Counted from the first letter of the stretch, positions 9,205 through 17,402 are shown. The stretch: 64,000 nt of DNA from Sciscionella marina DSM 45152 (GCF_000379465.1 NZ_KB905384.1:1-64000); one strand, 5' to 3'. Numbers and translations: made by a program. The notes: a model not told the origin generated them from the sequence alone.

Positions 9205-11160
9205 ATGACGACGAACGAAGCGCAGGCGAAATTAATTGGGGAGTTAGCCCCAGACGAGTTCTATCGACGGTATAATTGCGATAGATTGACGGCAACAATC
9301 CTCTCTAACAAGTACCATTACACGGTCGAGCACATGTGCAACGGATTGTTGAACACGGCATTTTCGCCGATTTTGGCTCAAATGAAGGACTTCGCCACGT
9401 GTATCGTGGGTCCGCCCTCCATGGACTACCCGATGACCGCGGTGAGCAACAGCCTTGTACTGTTTTTAGGAACGATGGACGTGGCCGTGCGAAACTCGTG
9501 CGAGGAGTACGGCGTCGAGAATGTACGTCCGGGTGATGTGCTGATAGCCAACGATGCCTACCGTATCGGGAATCACGTTAACGACATGTGCCTGTTGCGG
9601 CCAGTGTTTCACGGTGAGACGGAAGGCCCGGTCGGGTTTATTGCTCTTCGGGCACACATGCTGGACGACGGGGGTATAGTTCCGGCCGGATTCAGCGCTA
9701 CGAAGAAGAATGTATATGAGAATGGCTTGGTTCTGGCGCCGCGATTGATTTACCAAGACGATAAGCCCGTTAAAGAAACATTTGATCTACTCTTCGATAA
9801 TGCGCGATTCGGTGACCTGCTGTTTGCGGACCTGTCGAGTATGCACCAGAGCCTGTTGGTCGGCGAACGATTGCTATTGCAAGCCATAGACCGCTATGGT
9901 CTCGACGCCTACCTCGGCGCAGTGCAATATGGATGTGACGTAGGGGCCGAAACGATGCGGACGGCTATTACTCAAGTTCCGGACGGTGACTACGAGGGTG
10001 AGGACTATCTGGACGCTGACGCGATCGACGATTCCGAGGAATACAAGGTCAGGGCAACGGTCCGAATTCGGGGTAGCCGCGCCGAGGTGGACTTATCTGG
10101 CAGTTCCCGCCAGGCCCGTAGCTCGATCAATGGGAGCTGGCTGGAGGCCAGAACCGCGGCCGCAGTGGCGGTGAAATACTTCCTTGATCGAAAATCGCCC
10201 TTTACGTCTGGGGCGTTGCGGGACATCGACATCGTGTTGCCCGAGGGCACGATTACGAGCGCATTGCCGCCAGATGGTGCGATCTTCCTCTATTGGGAGG
10301 CCTCCCACTTGGCAGTCAGTGCCATCCTCCAAGCACTTGAGAAAGCCATGCCGAGCCGTGCGCTCGGCGGCGATTACGGCTCAACGAACATCCACAATGC
10401 CAACGGTCTAAACCCGGACGGCACACCATGGGTAGCCATGGCCAACTCGGGCGGCTTGTTCGGTCCTTGGGGCGGAACCGCCGAAGCGGACGGCGAAAAT
10501 TACATGATCATTTACCAGCTCAACATTCTGGATACCCCAACTGAGTCGCTTGAAGCTGAAACTCCCGCCGTGGTTTTGCGGAAAGAATACGTAGCCGACT
10601 CGGTAGGACCAGGGGTGAACCGAGGTGGAGCCGCAGTGCTCAGGGACACGTTGTGGCAGACCGACGCCGAACACTTCGCAGCGCCGCTGCGCACCAAACG
10701 TCCGAGCGGCTTTGGCGTGAACGGTGGCCGTGCCGGAACCTGCGGTGGCACATGGCTGTGGGAATCAGACGCATTCGACGTGGCCCGCCGACAGGAAATT
10801 CCGGGTACGTCCAGGAACGTATACCAGAACTCCACACCCGTCGCTGGGGTACTCGACCCAGACACCAAGAGCCTCGACCCCGACGGCCAGTACTTCTACT
10901 TCGCCCGGACACCAATCTGGAGAACTGCTCCGGGTGCGATCTTCCGCTACATCACCAACGGTGGAGGCGGCTGGGGGAACCCGCTGGAGCGTGACCCTGA
11001 AAGAGTTCTCCGCGACGTGCGCGACGGGTATGTGACGATCGACGGCGCAGCCAACGATTTCGGGGTGGTCATCACTGGAGATCCCGAGCAAAACCCCGAG
11101 GGTCTTGAACTTGAGATCAAGAAAACTGAAAAACTACGAGCTGGGATGGCACCTGACTGA
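9205..11160 (+). CDS. Hydantoinase B / acetone carboxylase alpha-like subunit
   Basis: This 651-residue HyuB-family protein is the partner of the HyuA-like subunit 38 bases upstream. Family landmarks are 'VRPGDVLIANDAYRIGNHVN' (where relatives read NDPYxGGTH), 'ARFGDLLFADLSSMHQSL', 'RSSINGSWLEARTAAAVAVK', 'GGLFGPWGGTAEADGENYMI', the glycine-rich 'NGGGGWGNPLERDPERVLRD' and the end 'ANDFGVVITGDPEQNPEG'. In known complexes this subunit carries the metal site where carbon-carbon bond formation or ring opening occurs. The ATG at 9205 follows AGGGAG at about 9191. The first codons (for example TTA at residue 11) are AT-rich like those of the HyuA gene. It is the last gene before a convergent TetR gene. 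Confidence 0.92.
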   Translation: MTTNEAQAKLIGELAPDEFYRRYNCDRLTATILSNKYHYTVEHMCNGLLNTAFSPILAQMKDFATCIVGPPSMDYPMTAVSNSLVLFLGTMDVAVRNSCEEYGVENVRPGDVLIANDAYRIGNHVNDMCLLRPVFHGETEGPVGFIALRAHMLDDGGIVPAGFSATKKNVYENGLVLAPRLIYQDDKPVKETFDLLFDNARFGDLLFADLSSMHQSLLVGERLLLQAIDRYGLDAYLGAVQYGCDVGAETMRTAITQVPDGDYEGEDYLDADAIDDSEEYKVRATVRIRGSRAEVDLSGSSRQARSSINGSWLEARTAAAVAVKYFLDRKSPFTSGALRDIDIVLPEGTITSALPPDGAIFLYWEASHLAVSAILQALEKAMPSRALGGDYGSTNIHNANGLNPDGTPWVAMANSGGLFGPWGGTAEADGENYMIIYQLNILDTPTESLEAETPAVVLRKEYVADSVGPGVNRGGAAVLRDTLWQTDAEHFAAPLRTKRPSGFGVNGGRAGTCGGTWLWESDAFDVARRQEIPGTSRNVYQNSTPVAGVLDPDTKSLDPDGQYFYFARTPIWRTAPGAIFRYITNGGGGWGNPLERDPERVLRDVRDGYVTIDGAANDFGVVITGDPEQNPEGLELEIKKTEKLRAGMAPD

Positions 11161-11449
11161 TGTCGGCGACTCAACTGGACAGAAGGACCGATGCCGCCAA
11201 GGCCCCTTGGAGTGGTTACCAGACGGAATTTCGGAGTGGGTAAGGATAACTGGCCGATGGTTTCGATCATGGCACTGAGAACCTTGCCGGCGCGGAGCGG
11301 GCTTAGACTGGCTGCACTGAACCAAACTTGGAAGGGTGAGCGAACAGCGTTCTTGACAAACCTGCCCCCGGGGGCAAGGCACGCCATATCGGCACAGGAA
11401 GCGGACGTCATGCCCGGCGCCCGTCGGAAGAACTCCGCCCGAGCGGACG
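11161..11449. other. Convergent intergenic region with small hairpin
   Basis: This lies between the ends of hyuB (+) and the TetR gene (-). A 14-base perfect inverted repeat, TGCCCCCGGGGGCA, at 11363-11376 with flanking CC/GG could act as a weak bidirectional terminator, although no T-run follows. No gene is supported here; open frames crossing it have no recognisable content. Confidence 0.4.
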
Positions 11450-12202
11450 TCAAGGCACCGGTTCGGCCGCCGAAACGTCGGGCGCGGCGAGCGGCCAGCC
11501 CGCGTGACGCGCCCGGAAAGTGTCGAGCTCCCCCTCGACGTCGACTGGCGCGGCCGACGAGGCGCGCATGCCGTTGAAGAGGATTTCACAGTAAGTCTTT
11601 GAGAGGTAGGCGGCCGTCCAACGGCCGCCCTGGCGGAACCACTGCACGGTGCGGTTGTGGAGGTTAAAGAACGCGAAGACCGCCAGCCGCGGCTCGACCT
11701 GCACAAAGACACCCTCGTCGATCGCCTCGGAGACGAGGCCCAGAATAACACCCTCGAGTTGCGCACGCATGGCGTTGAATCGGTCGCGGTGCTGGTCGCT
11801 CAAGAACCGGTAGTCGTGCTCGTACACCCATACGTGGCTCGGTTTTTCGGCGATGGTGTGCAAAAACGTCTCCGAGATGAGCCGCAGGCGGGTGAGCGGA
11901 TTCTCTGCCGTGAGTCCGGCAATGAGAGCGGCGTTCTCGTACAGGGGTGTAAGCACGCTGAAAGCGATTTCGACGAGAAGCTCTTGCTTGGACCCAATGT
12001 AATGGTACAAGGCCCCTCTGCCGCTTAGATTGCTCTTCTCAACGAGCACAGACATGCCCGTCCCCGCGTATCCGTTCTGGGCGAACGTACGCGCAGCGAC
12101 GTCCACGATCTCGGCCCGCCGCTCCGAGAAATCCCGCGCGGGCCCGGGTGGTCGGCCGCGGGCAGGTCGATCCGAGTCACTCACGTTCTCACGCTGCCTC
12201 AT
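11450..12202 (-). CDS. TetR/AcrR-family transcriptional regulator
   Basis: This 250-residue repressor-type regulator has its helix-turn-helix at the N-terminus: 'AARTFAQNGYAGTGMSVLVE' then 'GRGALYHYIGSKQELLVEIA'. The C-terminal ligand domain includes 'FFNLHNRTVQWFRQGGRW', typical of TetR proteins in acyl-CoA and lipid catabolic clusters. The start MRQRENVSDSD at 12202 is chosen; a longer frame to 12244 adds only a low-complexity leader. The gene is convergent with the HyuAB operon and is the obvious candidate to control the CoA-ligase/crotonase/carboxylase cluster, perhaps responding to an acyl-CoA. The start lies inside the 3' end of a small upstream frame (12189-12332). Confidence 0.9.
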   Translation of the reverse strand: MRQRENVSDSDRPARGRPPGPARDFSERRAEIVDVAARTFAQNGYAGTGMSVLVEKSNLSGRGALYHYIGSKQELLVEIAFSVLTPLYENAALIAGLTAENPLTRLRLISETFLHTIAEKPSHVWVYEHDYRFLSDQHRDRFNAMRAQLEGVILGLVSEAIDEGVFVQVEPRLAVFAFFNLHNRTVQWFRQGGRWTAAYLSKTYCEILFNGMRASSAAPVDVEGELDTFRARHAGWPLAAPDVSAAEPVP

Positions 12203-12332
12203 TATGGAGATAGCGCACGCCGAGGATCTCGCGGACCTTGGCAAGGACTTCGCGCAGCGTTGAGCGCACGGAGTCCTCGTAGACCCGGAGCCCCGATCGC
12301 TGGTCGGATACGAGCACTGTCCTATCGGTCAT
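12189..12332 (-). CDS. Small unknown protein upstream of and overlapping tetR
   Basis: This 47-residue frame starts 'MTDRTVLVSDQRSGLRVYED' and its stop lies 13 bases inside the TetR gene, so the two could be translationally coupled. A TATGCT hexamer sits 6 bases before the ATG, as in leaderless actinobacterial transcripts. I do not recognise the peptide. It may be the true 5' gene of the regulator transcript, a leader peptide, or chance. Confidence 0.3.
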   Translation of the reverse strand: MTDRTVLVSDQRSGLRVYEDSVRSTLREVLAKVREILGVRYLHNEAA

Positions 12333-12494
12333 GGTCACAGCATACAGCAGGAAACAGACCACTAATTGTATGAGGGCCGGACGTTGGTGACGCCGTCCTG
12401 GAGCCGAAAAGTTGGCTGCCGCCCGCCTGCTCCGCTGTGCGGGCGGGCGGCAGCTCCTCTCTGTCAAGTGGTTGCTGGAATTTTGTCCGATTGA

Positions 12495-13758
12495 TCAGCT
12501 TCGAGGTGGCGGTAGATCACGGTGGCAAGTCGTCGTTTGAGTCCCCTGAGTCAAGTTCTTTTGGCGATGAGCTGTCGGCGTTGATGATGTATCGACGGGT
12601 TGTAGGGGGGCCTTGTTGTGCCAGCAGGCCCAGATGACGCGTATCCAGGCGCGGGCGACGATGCGGGTGGCGTGGGGGTTGCGTTTACCTCGTGCCCGCG
12701 CGGTGGCGTAGAGCTCTGCGGCCCAGGGTGATTGCATCCGGGCGTTGTGGGCAAACGAGGTGATCGCTTTGCGCGCGCGGGTGTTCGCCGCCCATCGGAA
12801 GTAGACGCCGCTGCTGTTTCCGGATGCCCGGGTGACTGGAGCAGCGCCGCATTCGGTCGCGGCTTGTTCGGCGGACTCGACGCGGTCGAGGATGGGGCCG
12901 AATTCGGCGAGTAGTTGGGCGAGGTTGATTATTCCAACGCCGGGCAGTTGGTTGAGCAGCTGAGTGCGCGGGTGTGCAGCAACGCGTTCAGCGATTAACT
13001 TCTCGGTGGCGGTGATCGTTGACTGGATCGAGCGCAGCAGGGTGACCTGGGCGCCGATGATGGTGCTGAGTGTGTCTGCTGGCAGACCGATGGGAGCGAT
13101 CGGTGCAGTGCGCAGCCGCTCGAGCAGCTCAGCGGCGGGCTTTCCTCCGCGGTAGGAGTGTCGGCGACAGAACGCAGCCATGCGTGCCTCACCGAGATGG
13201 GCAGCGGCGTGCGGCGTTGGGTAGTCGGTCAGGAAAGCCAGCGCGATCTGCGAAGCCAGCGAGCGGAACAGGTTGCGCGGTCCGGCCCAGTGCGCGTCGA
13301 GAATGGCGGTGAGCTGGTTGACCGTCGCGGTCCGGGCGCGGACCTGGTCGTCGCGCAGCCGCACCAACGCTTGCAGCTCGCGTAGGCCGGGCTCGATCGG
13401 CTCCAGGCGTCGTAGCCGGTGGCCGTCGGTGCGTAGGTAGTCCGCGAGCTTGTAGCCCTCGCCAGGATCGGACTTCGCACCGGAAGCACTCCACCGTGGT
13501 CGAGCGGCGTAGAACGATGTGGGGTGCACCGGGACCAGGGTGTCCCGCCTCGAGCAGCCGATCCACGACCAGCCCACTGGTGCGCTCGATGATCACCGGC
13601 AGCTCGTCAAGATCGCCGTGCTGGCGCAAGCGGTGGATCGTGGCTGCCCATCCGGGCTCGGTGTGAGCGAACGCCCATCGTTCCAGCACCGAACCACCGT
13701 CATCGAGCACGGTGACATCGTGGCTCTGGCTCGCCCAATCCCAGCCGATGTAGGTCAT
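12495..13758 (-). pseudogene. IS110-family transposase with one frameshift
   Basis: The N-terminal RuvC-like half starts 'MTYIGWDWASQSHDVTVLDD' at 13758, with GGAGG five bases before it, and runs to 'VVDRLLEAGHP' near 13545. There a one-base shift is needed to continue with 'VPVHPTSFYAARPRWSASGA' and 'KSDPGEGYKLADYLRTDGHR'. The C-terminal catalytic-serine domain is intact: 'LLNQLPGVGIINLAQLLAEF' and 'TECGAAPVTRASGNSSGVYF'. The two halves together give about 420 residues, the normal IS110 size. Only one lesion is visible, so the copy is young or a sequencing indel is possible. IS110 elements use a bridge RNA from a flanking non-coding end; the gaps at 12333-12494 or 13759-14040 could hold it, but I cannot show a structure. 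Confidence 0.88.
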
Positions 13759-14040
13759 CCTGGCCTCCAACATGGAGTCGATGGTTGACTCCACGGTGTC
13801 GAGGCCCTTGCCGGTTCCTCATTGTTCGGCCCTCGGTCGGGCATGTCCCTAACGCCGGTCAGGGGCCTCGGCGTGTCCGGGGTGGCAGCACTAAAACTGG
13901 CCGCCCCAGCGGCGCGGCATCGAGGCCATCCCCCGACACGACCGAGCAGCCACGGTCAGGCACCTCACCCGACCGCATGACCATAGTTCCCCAATGAGGC
14001 ATCGTAGGGCTTCCCTGTGCCCTTTGCCGGATTCTCGGTT

Positions 14041-14134
14041 GGGTCGGCCCGAGGCGCGGTGTCAGTCTTTCGACTGGTCCGTTTCCTCGGGCCGCCCGCC
14101 GAACTCGGCGTGCCCATTACTGAGCACCGGGCTC
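14041..14134 (-). ncRNA. Group II intron domains V and VI
   Basis: Read on the minus strand, 14134-14101 folds as a 34-nt domain V. GAGC pairs with GTTC at the base, there is a CG bulge, and a distal stem TGCTCA/TGGGCA is capped by the GNRA loop GTAA. Domain VI follows at once: a 10-bp stem CGGCCCGAGG/CCTCGGGCCG (14094-14085 with 14054-14045) encloses an inner hairpin CAGTC-GAAA-GACTG. This is the catalytic 3' end of a group II intron and lies 32 bases beyond the stop of the intron reverse transcriptase, the usual spacing. The intron 3' end should be close to 14035-14042; the exact splice site was not fixed. Confidence 0.75.
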
Positions 14135-14166
14135 TCCACAAGTCCCGGTCGGGCGGTTGGTGGTCT

Positions 14167-14746
14167 TTAGCCAGTAACGGTCCACGGTGTCGGAATCTTC
14201 GTTCCTCGGTAACGGTAGCGAATAATCCGCATCCGGCCTGGCTCGAAGAGGTAGTATTGACCGTCGACCGGCCACCATTCGCCGCCGCAGAAGCGGCGAC
14301 GGAGTTGTTTCCAGGTGATCTTCCGGTGTTTTCGCCTAATCCATCCCATTACCCGTTCCCAGGTGTACTTGGACAGGTATTGGAACGTCGAGGCGGACAC
14401 CCCGGCCCGGAGATATGTGGCCCAGCCGCGCAACACCGGATTGAGCCGGCGCAGCACGACCGCCAGGGGTTCGTTGTTGTTCTGCCGACAGATCGTCTTG
14501 TCCTTGGCCATGACGGCTTTGAGGGCCTTCTTAGCCGGGTAAGTGTAGACGTGCCGCTGGGGTGCCCCGTTTGTGGTGACGCTGGATGCGCCGACCGAGG
14601 AAATCGAGGCCCTCGTCGATATGGGTAATCCTCGTCTTGGCGTCCGACAGGCGCAGACCCATCGGCGCCAGAACCGCCGCCACCACATCCCGCATTTCTT
14701 CGGCGTGGTCACGATCGCCGGAGATCATGACCAGGAAGTCGTCCGC
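14167..14746 (-). pseudogene. Group II intron reverse transcriptase/maturase, C-terminal part
   Basis: Beginning inside the catalytic motif (A-D-DFLVMISGDRDH), the frame reads 'MGLRLSDAKTRITHIDEGLD' and 'FLGRRIQRHHKRGTP'. It then needs a one-base shift near 14565 to continue with 'VYTYPAKKALKAVMAKDK', the maturase X domain 'LNPVLRGWATYLRAGVSAS', and an HNH-like end 'KHRKITWKQLRRRFCGGEWW'. The stop is at 14167. The upstream half of the same protein is found beyond the RIT element at 17401. Joining 14746 to 17407 restores 'NYRLIRYADDFLVMISGD' perfectly, so the gene was whole before the insertion. The frameshifts show later decay. Confidence 0.9.
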
Positions 14747-14841
14747 TTATGGGGACCGGTGGATTATGCCGACCGCGGTGTGATGGTGCTGGCCGGCGAG
14801 GTCGTCCGGCCGGGCCGGTCGGCATAACCCGGGGCCTTGTG
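14745..14841 (+). repeat. RIT element left inverted repeat (97 bp)
   Basis: It begins GCTTATGGGGACCGG and ends GGCATAACCCGGGGCC followed by TTGTG. It matches the reverse complement of 17279-17376 at every base except one missing G in the GGGG run. Inside it are the motif TTATGCCGAC and, some 40 bases on, its complement GTCGGCATAA, likely recombinase binding sites. The repeat ends 7 bases before the RitC stop codon. Confidence 0.92.
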
Positions 14842-14848
14842 CTCGGAG

Positions 14849-15838
14849 TCAGAGGGTGTCGAGGAAATCGAGCAGGGTGTCGGTGGGCCGGTAGCGGCCG
14901 GGGCTGGTGTTCGGTGGTGTGAGTCGGCCCAGGGCGTTCTCCTTGATGCTCATGTCGGCGTGCAGGTAGGCGTGAGTGGATCCGGGGTCCTCGTGGCCGA
15001 GCCATAGTGCGATGACCGAGGTGTCGACCCCGGCGTGCAGCAGCGCCATGGCTGCGGAATGCCGCAGGGTATGTGGGGAGACGGTTTTGCTTGTCAAACT
15101 CGGGCAAATGCTTGCAGCGTGGGCGGTGTGTTTGGTGACCAGCTTGGCGACCGCGTCTCGCGAGAGCGGTCGGCCCTCGCGGGTGGTGAACAGCGGATCG
15201 ATCGGTGCGTTCGTGTGGTCGGTGAGCCATTCCTGCAGTGCGGCAACGGTGTGACGCGTCAACGGAGTGGCCCGATCCTTGCGGCCTTTGCCGTGGCATC
15301 GGACGTGAGTGCCAGGGCCGAGGTGAATATCGCTGTGGGTCAACCCGATCAGTTCGGAGACCCGGAGCCCGGTCTGGCAGGCCAGTACCAGCAGAGCGTG
15401 GTCGCGGCGCCCGAGCCGGGTGCCGCGATCCGGGGCAGCGACCAGCGCGTCGATCTCGTCGGTGGTGAGATAGGAGACGATGGGTCGATCCCGACGTTTG
15501 GGTGGGATCGCTAGGACCCGGGCGATGTCGGCGGCATGCTTGGGTGCGTGCAGAGCGGCGTAGCGGAACAGCGACCGGACCGCGGCCAGCCGCGCGTTGC
15601 GGGTTGCGGTGCCGTTGGACCGCTCCGCCTCGAGATAGGTGAGGAATGCGGTGATCAGTCCAGCGTCGAGCTGCCTCAGATCGAGCGTGCTGGGTGGGGT
15701 GGCTGTTGCGCGGGCGGCGAATTGCAGCAGCAAGCGCCAGGTGTCGCGATAGGCGGCGACGGTGTTCGGACCGGCGCGGCGCTGACGCAGGAGTTTGTCG
15801 GTGAAGAATGCTTGCAGGATCGGTGCCAACGCGGTCAT
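14849..15838 (-). CDS. ritC: RIT tyrosine recombinase, third gene (RitC)
   Basis: This 329-residue tyrosine recombinase has an N-terminal SAM-like core-binding domain ('FFTDKLLRQRRAGPNTVAAY') and a C-terminal catalytic domain. The catalytic domain has Arg I in 'CQTGLRVSELIGLTHSDI', the Lys region 'CHGKGRKDRATPL', His-x-x-Arg in 'SPHTLRHSAAMALLHAG', the 'WLGHED' box, and the nucleophile Tyr in 'STHAYLHAD'. All catalytic residues are present. The start is the ATG at 15838, overlapping the stop of RitB as ATGA; an upstream start at 15910 would lie inside RitB. In RIT elements the three recombinases are thought to act together. Confidence 0.9.
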   Translation of the reverse strand: MTALAPILQAFFTDKLLRQRRAGPNTVAAYRDTWRLLLQFAARATATPPSTLDLRQLDAGLITAFLTYLEAERSNGTATRNARLAAVRSLFRYAALHAPKHAADIARVLAIPPKRRDRPIVSYLTTDEIDALVAAPDRGTRLGRRDHALLVLACQTGLRVSELIGLTHSDIHLGPGTHVRCHGKGRKDRATPLTRHTVAALQEWLTDHTNAPIDPLFTTREGRPLSRDAVAKLVTKHTAHAASICPSLTSKTVSPHTLRHSAAMALLHAGVDTSVIALWLGHEDPGSTHAYLHADMSIKENALGRLTPPNTSPGRYRPTDTLLDFLDTL

Positions 15839-16764
15839 CGCTGGCCCCCAATGGTTTCCAGGCGTTCGGCGGCTATGGCCAGCAGCTCGGGAACCTGCTG
15901 CTGATACCAATAGGTCGACTTCGGGTCGACGTGGCCGAGCCAGGTCGACAGGATCGGCAACCTCGCCTGGACGTCGCCGCCTTCACGGTAGAAGCCGATC
16001 ATCGTGGTGACGGTGAACGAGTGCCGCAGGTCATGTATCCGAGGTCGCCGTTGTCCGGGTGACACCGTGATGCCGGCCGCGTCGATCAGCTTGGTGAAGG
16101 TGCTGGGGATGTTTTCCGTGTCCAGACGAGTGCCTCGGGTGGAGACGAAGAAGCTTGACTCGGACCGATTCGGGCACTCCTGGTTGCGTAGCCGCTGGTA
16201 GTCCCGCAGTGCGGTTACGGTCGTGTCGTGCAGGAACAGACGCCGGGACTTTCCGAACTTTGAATCCAGGATTACCAGTTCGGCTCGGTCGAGGTCGACG
16301 TGTTCGTCGTCGAGGTAGCAGGCTTCGCGTTTGCGCATGCCGGTCACCGTGAGCAGCCCGATCAAGGTCTGCCAGGTCGCCGCCCGCAACGGTGGCCGCA
16401 ATCGCCCGGCGGCGCCGATGAGGGCCGTGATTTCGGCGGGCGAATACAGATACGGTGCAATCCGGCATTTGTGGTGTGGCAGAGCGTCTTCGGGCGGGAT
16501 CTCGCTGGCGGGATCGAGTGTCTGGTAGTGGCGAGCGAAGATCCGCACCGTCATCAACCGCCGCGCCAAGTAGGCGTCGTGCCGGCTGCCGCTGCGGGTC
16601 GTGGTCGCCCATTCCAGCGCCAGCTCGCCGGTGACGCGATCAATACCGGCCGTTTCGCAGTAGTCGACGAACGACATCAGTTGCGCAGCTTGGGTGGTCA
16701 GTTTGAATCCCAGCGTCCGCCGCATCGTGAGGTAGTTTTCGGCGGCGCGGCGCAACCGGCTCAT
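15835..16764 (-). CDS. ritB: RIT tyrosine recombinase, second gene (RitB)
   Basis: This 309-residue tyrosine recombinase starts 'MSRLRRAAENYLTMRRTLGF' (core-binding domain). It has Arg I in 'VTGMRKREACYLDDEHVDLD', Lys in 'DSKFGKSRRLFLHD', His-x-x-Arg in 'IHDLRHSFTVTTMIGFYREG', 'STWLGHVDPKSTYWYQQ' with the box and the Tyr, and it ends 'GGQR'. It looks intact. The ATG at 16764 overlaps the RitA stop and its own stop overlaps the RitC start, both as ATGA, so translation of all three should be coupled. Confidence 0.9.
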   Translation of the reverse strand: MSRLRRAAENYLTMRRTLGFKLTTQAAQLMSFVDYCETAGIDRVTGELALEWATTTRSGSRHDAYLARRLMTVRIFARHYQTLDPASEIPPEDALPHHKCRIAPYLYSPAEITALIGAAGRLRPPLRAATWQTLIGLLTVTGMRKREACYLDDEHVDLDRAELVILDSKFGKSRRLFLHDTTVTALRDYQRLRNQECPNRSESSFFVSTRGTRLDTENIPSTFTKLIDAAGITVSPGQRRPRIHDLRHSFTVTTMIGFYREGGDVQARLPILSTWLGHVDPKSTYWYQQQVPELLAIAAERLETIGGQR

Positions 16765-17213
16765 GACCGCACCTCGATCGGCCAGGGACGCGCCAGCGGA
16801 CGCAGCGCGTTCTCGTCGACCTTCGCGTAAATCGTTGTGGACAGGTGGCTTCGGTGCCGGAGAACCTGTCCGACTTCCTGCAGCGACGCTCCGGCTCGGA
16901 GCATGTCGCTGGCCAGCGAGTGGCGCAGACGATGCGCCCCGACCCGTGGCAGGTCCGCGTGAGCGCAGGCGCGGCCCATGATCGCCCGCACCGCCGACCC
17001 GTTCAACGGCCGATAATAACCGACCATGAACGTCGTGATCCGACGCGAATCCAGTTGCCGCACAGCATCATCCACAGGTTCCGGCAACCCGGCCAAGAAC
17101 TTGCCGGCCTGGGTTCCGTAACAACGGGCAGTCTCCGGCGACAACCCCCGATCCACCGCCAGCCACGAACGGAACTCGGCCACCAGCACATTCACCGACG
17201 CCTCGGCACCCAT
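16761..17213 (-). CDS. ritA: RIT tyrosine recombinase, first gene, internally shortened (RitA)
   Basis: From ATG 17213 the product is 150 residues: 'MGAEASVNVLVAEFRSWLAV' and 'RGLSPETARCYGTQAGKFLA' (N-terminal core-binding part), then, after 'TTFMVGYYRPLNGSAVRAIM', directly the C-terminal catalytic end 'RVGAHRLRHSLASDMLRAGA' (His-x-x-Arg), 'GQVLRHRSHLSTTIYAKVD' (nucleophile Tyr). Normal RitA-type recombinases are about 400 residues, so the middle, including Arg I and the catalytic Lys, is missing without loss of frame. The product is unlikely to be active alone. The intact ATGA link to RitB means the deletion may still permit RitB/RitC translation. Confidence 0.82.
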   Translation of the reverse strand: MGAEASVNVLVAEFRSWLAVDRGLSPETARCYGTQAGKFLAGLPEPVDDAVRQLDSRRITTFMVGYYRPLNGSAVRAIMGRACAHADLPRVGAHRLRHSLASDMLRAGASLQEVGQVLRHRSHLSTTIYAKVDENALRPLARPWPIEVRS

Positions 17214-17278
17214 GCGATCTCTCCCGTCTCGAGTGGTCTGCTCTTCCGCAACCACTCGAAACCCGCCACCACCCCGAT

Positions 17279-17376
17279 CACAAGGCCCCCGGGTTATGCC
17301 GACCGGCCCGGCCGGACGACCTCGCCGGCCAGCACCATCACACCGCGGTCGGCATAATCCACCGGTCCCCATAAGC
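17279..17376 (-). repeat. RIT element right inverted repeat (98 bp)
   Basis: This is the reverse complement of 14745-14841 with one extra G in a G-run. It starts CACAAGGCCCCCGGG on the plus strand and ends GGTCCCCATAAGC. It is followed, still inside the element, by a 24-bp palindrome that the left end does not have. It lies just upstream of the ritA start and probably carries the promoter of the recombinase genes. Confidence 0.92.
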
Positions 17377-17378
17377 CG

Positions 17379-17402
17379 ACTTATGCCGACGTCGGCATAA
17401 GT
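17379..17402. repeat. Perfect 24-bp palindrome at the RIT right end
   Basis: The arms ACTTATGCCGAC (17379-17390) and its exact complement (17391-17402) abut with no spacer. The arm contains the TTATGCCGAC motif also present inside both long inverted repeats. The outer arm forms the right terminus of the element (its last two bases belong to the target duplication). The shape fits a core site for a tyrosine recombinase, with two facing monomer-binding arms. Confidence 0.75.

Larger units (their letters stand above)
14747..17400 (-). mobile_element. Recombinase-in-trio (RIT) element in a group II intron RT gene
   Basis: This 2,654-bp unit carries three tyrosine recombinase genes in a row on the minus strand, joined by 4-base ATGA overlaps, the hallmark of RIT elements. 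It is bounded by TTATGGGGAC on the left and the complement of TTATGCCGAC on the right, with ~97-bp inverted repeats. It is flanked by a direct repeat GTCCGC (14741-14746 and 17401-17406; GCGGAC on the coding strand). Removing the element and one repeat restores the YADD active-site codons of the intron reverse transcriptase. The left end has one copy of the TTATG-type end motif outside the long repeat; the right end has an extra 24-bp palindrome. Confidence 0.9.

Noticed and set aside
14709-15851. Minus-strand 380-residue frame overlapping RitC
   Set aside because: Out-of-frame reading of the RitC gene; the RitC frame itself has all catalytic residues.
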